40,128 nt of DNA from Clostridiaceae bacterium (GTDB lineage: Bacteria > Bacillota > Clostridia > Oscillospirales > Acutalibacteraceae): NCBI GenBank assembly GCA_016288315.1, contig JAEEYU010000011.1, forward strand, positions 1 to 40,128, given 5' to 3'. Both the position numbers and the translations under genes were made by a program. This document shows, in pieces, positions 39,929 to 40,128 of this stretch. The notes below the pieces were generated by a model. It ran no database searches. It was not told the origin of the DNA and worked only from the letters and a program-made list of their open reading frames with translations. Within the stretch, counting starts at the first letter, position 1. Each line of letters opens with the position of its first letter.

Positions 39929-40128
39929 ATGGTTGCATTTAAACCGATACAATTGCTTCCCCGCTCAACAGAAACAAATACAAATATAAAAAACTATTGG
40001 TTAAAATTGGATTGCTTTTATAACTATCTTAAAAATTTTGATGATAGTTGTCCTTCAAACCAAAAAAGCGTATTGCTGACCAAAGATTATTGGGATTCTG
40101 TTGAAGATATCCTTTTTAGGTATACCAC
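39929..40128 (+). CDS. Unrecognised reading frame, cut by window edge
   Basis: From the ATG at 39929 the frame stays open for 66 codons to the end of the window, reading MVAFKPIQLLPRSTETNTNI and later KNYWLKLDCFYNYLKNFDD. The composition (Trp, Tyr, Cys and Lys in reasonable places) looks like real protein. It is AT-richer than hppA. There is no good RBS before the ATG and the frame is also open upstream to the terminator, so the true start is uncertain; it could also be a gene remnant. Function not recognised. Confidence 0.45.
   Translation, partial: MVAFKPIQLLPRSTETNTNIKNYWLKLDCFYNYLKNFDDSCPSNQKSVLLTKDYWDSVEDILFRYT

Noticed and set aside
1-40128. CRISPR array, prophage, integrase or insertion sequence
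   Set aside because: No regularly spaced direct repeats, transposase or phage structural motifs were seen on either strand.

Overview
The window looks like a chromosomal segment of a Gram-positive, low-to-mid GC anaerobe of the Clostridia, most likely an uncultured gut Oscillospirales/Ruminococcaceae-type bacterium. The reasons are strong GGAGG ribosome-binding sites, sigma-A promoters of the TTGACA-N17-TATAAT type, a DivIVA-like protein, lipoproteins with Gram-positive style signal peptides, a membrane pyrophosphatase, many glycoside hydrolases and secreted proteins with Big2/LRR_5 domains. The genus cannot be fixed from the sequence alone. I see no phage, CRISPR array, rRNA or classical transposase.

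Layout. 1-465: start of a LytTR-type response regulator (minus, cut by the window edge), followed by 690 bp of intergenic DNA with three copies of a palindrome TTGTAAAG-N7/8-CTTTACAA. A fourth copy sits directly upstream of the tRNA-Leu promoter at 14.3 kb. 901-2114: one transcription unit with a long structured leader, an exported protein with four zinc fingers, and a structured 3' region. Leader and trailer carry inverted copies of the same ~65-bp block. 2302-4369 (minus): a GPH-family transporter followed by a frame-broken secreted remnant of a GH95-like enzyme. 4554-8212: an endoglycoceramidase-like GH5 enzyme without signal peptide plus a GPH transporter with a long coiled-coil tail. 8289-9968: a secreted papain-like protease. 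10098-13580: a DivIVA-like protein, a degenerate SipW-like membrane protein that seems to start at ACG, a HAD phosphatase and MurD. 13624-16211: a pseudouridine synthase, tRNA-Leu(UAA), and a coupled PHP phosphatase/sugar isomerase pair. 16348-19830: lipoprotein, GH2 enzyme, DUF3798-type lipoprotein. 19891-23346 (minus): YhhN-family membrane protein, FAD reductase, secreted GH5 glucanase. 23550-24893: an AT-richer LRR/Big2 surface protein. 25059-28959: a fused isomerase-oxidoreductase, a second Gfo/Idh/MocA oxidoreductase and a mannonate-oxidoreductase-type SDR. 29177-30751: a secreted alpha/beta hydrolase with a Cys nucleophile elbow. 30897-33026: a GH89 alpha-N-acetylglucosaminidase. 33076-35763 (minus): an OmpR-type two-component system. 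36034-37524: three unknown genes behind a divergent promoter. 37771-39864: a membrane pyrophosphatase. The last 200 bp hold the start of an unrecognised reading frame.

How it fits together. Most of the window is a glycan-foraging toolkit: importers, mostly cytoplasmic glycosidases (GH5, GH2, GH89), one secreted GH5, and oxidoreductase/isomerase genes for modified sugars or uronates. Host-type glycoconjugates (glycolipid, heparan-type alpha-GlcNAc) are plausible substrates by family membership only. Between these lie ordinary housekeeping genes (MurD, RluA, tRNA, pyrophosphatase).

Least explained parts. (1) The zinc-finger locus with its paired inverted repeats and RNA structure. (2) The two-component system with near-identical CTTAAT direct-repeat boxes in front of a three-gene operon of exported or membrane-active unknowns. 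(3) The recurring short hydrophobic or amphipathic C-terminal tail on otherwise unrelated secreted proteins.
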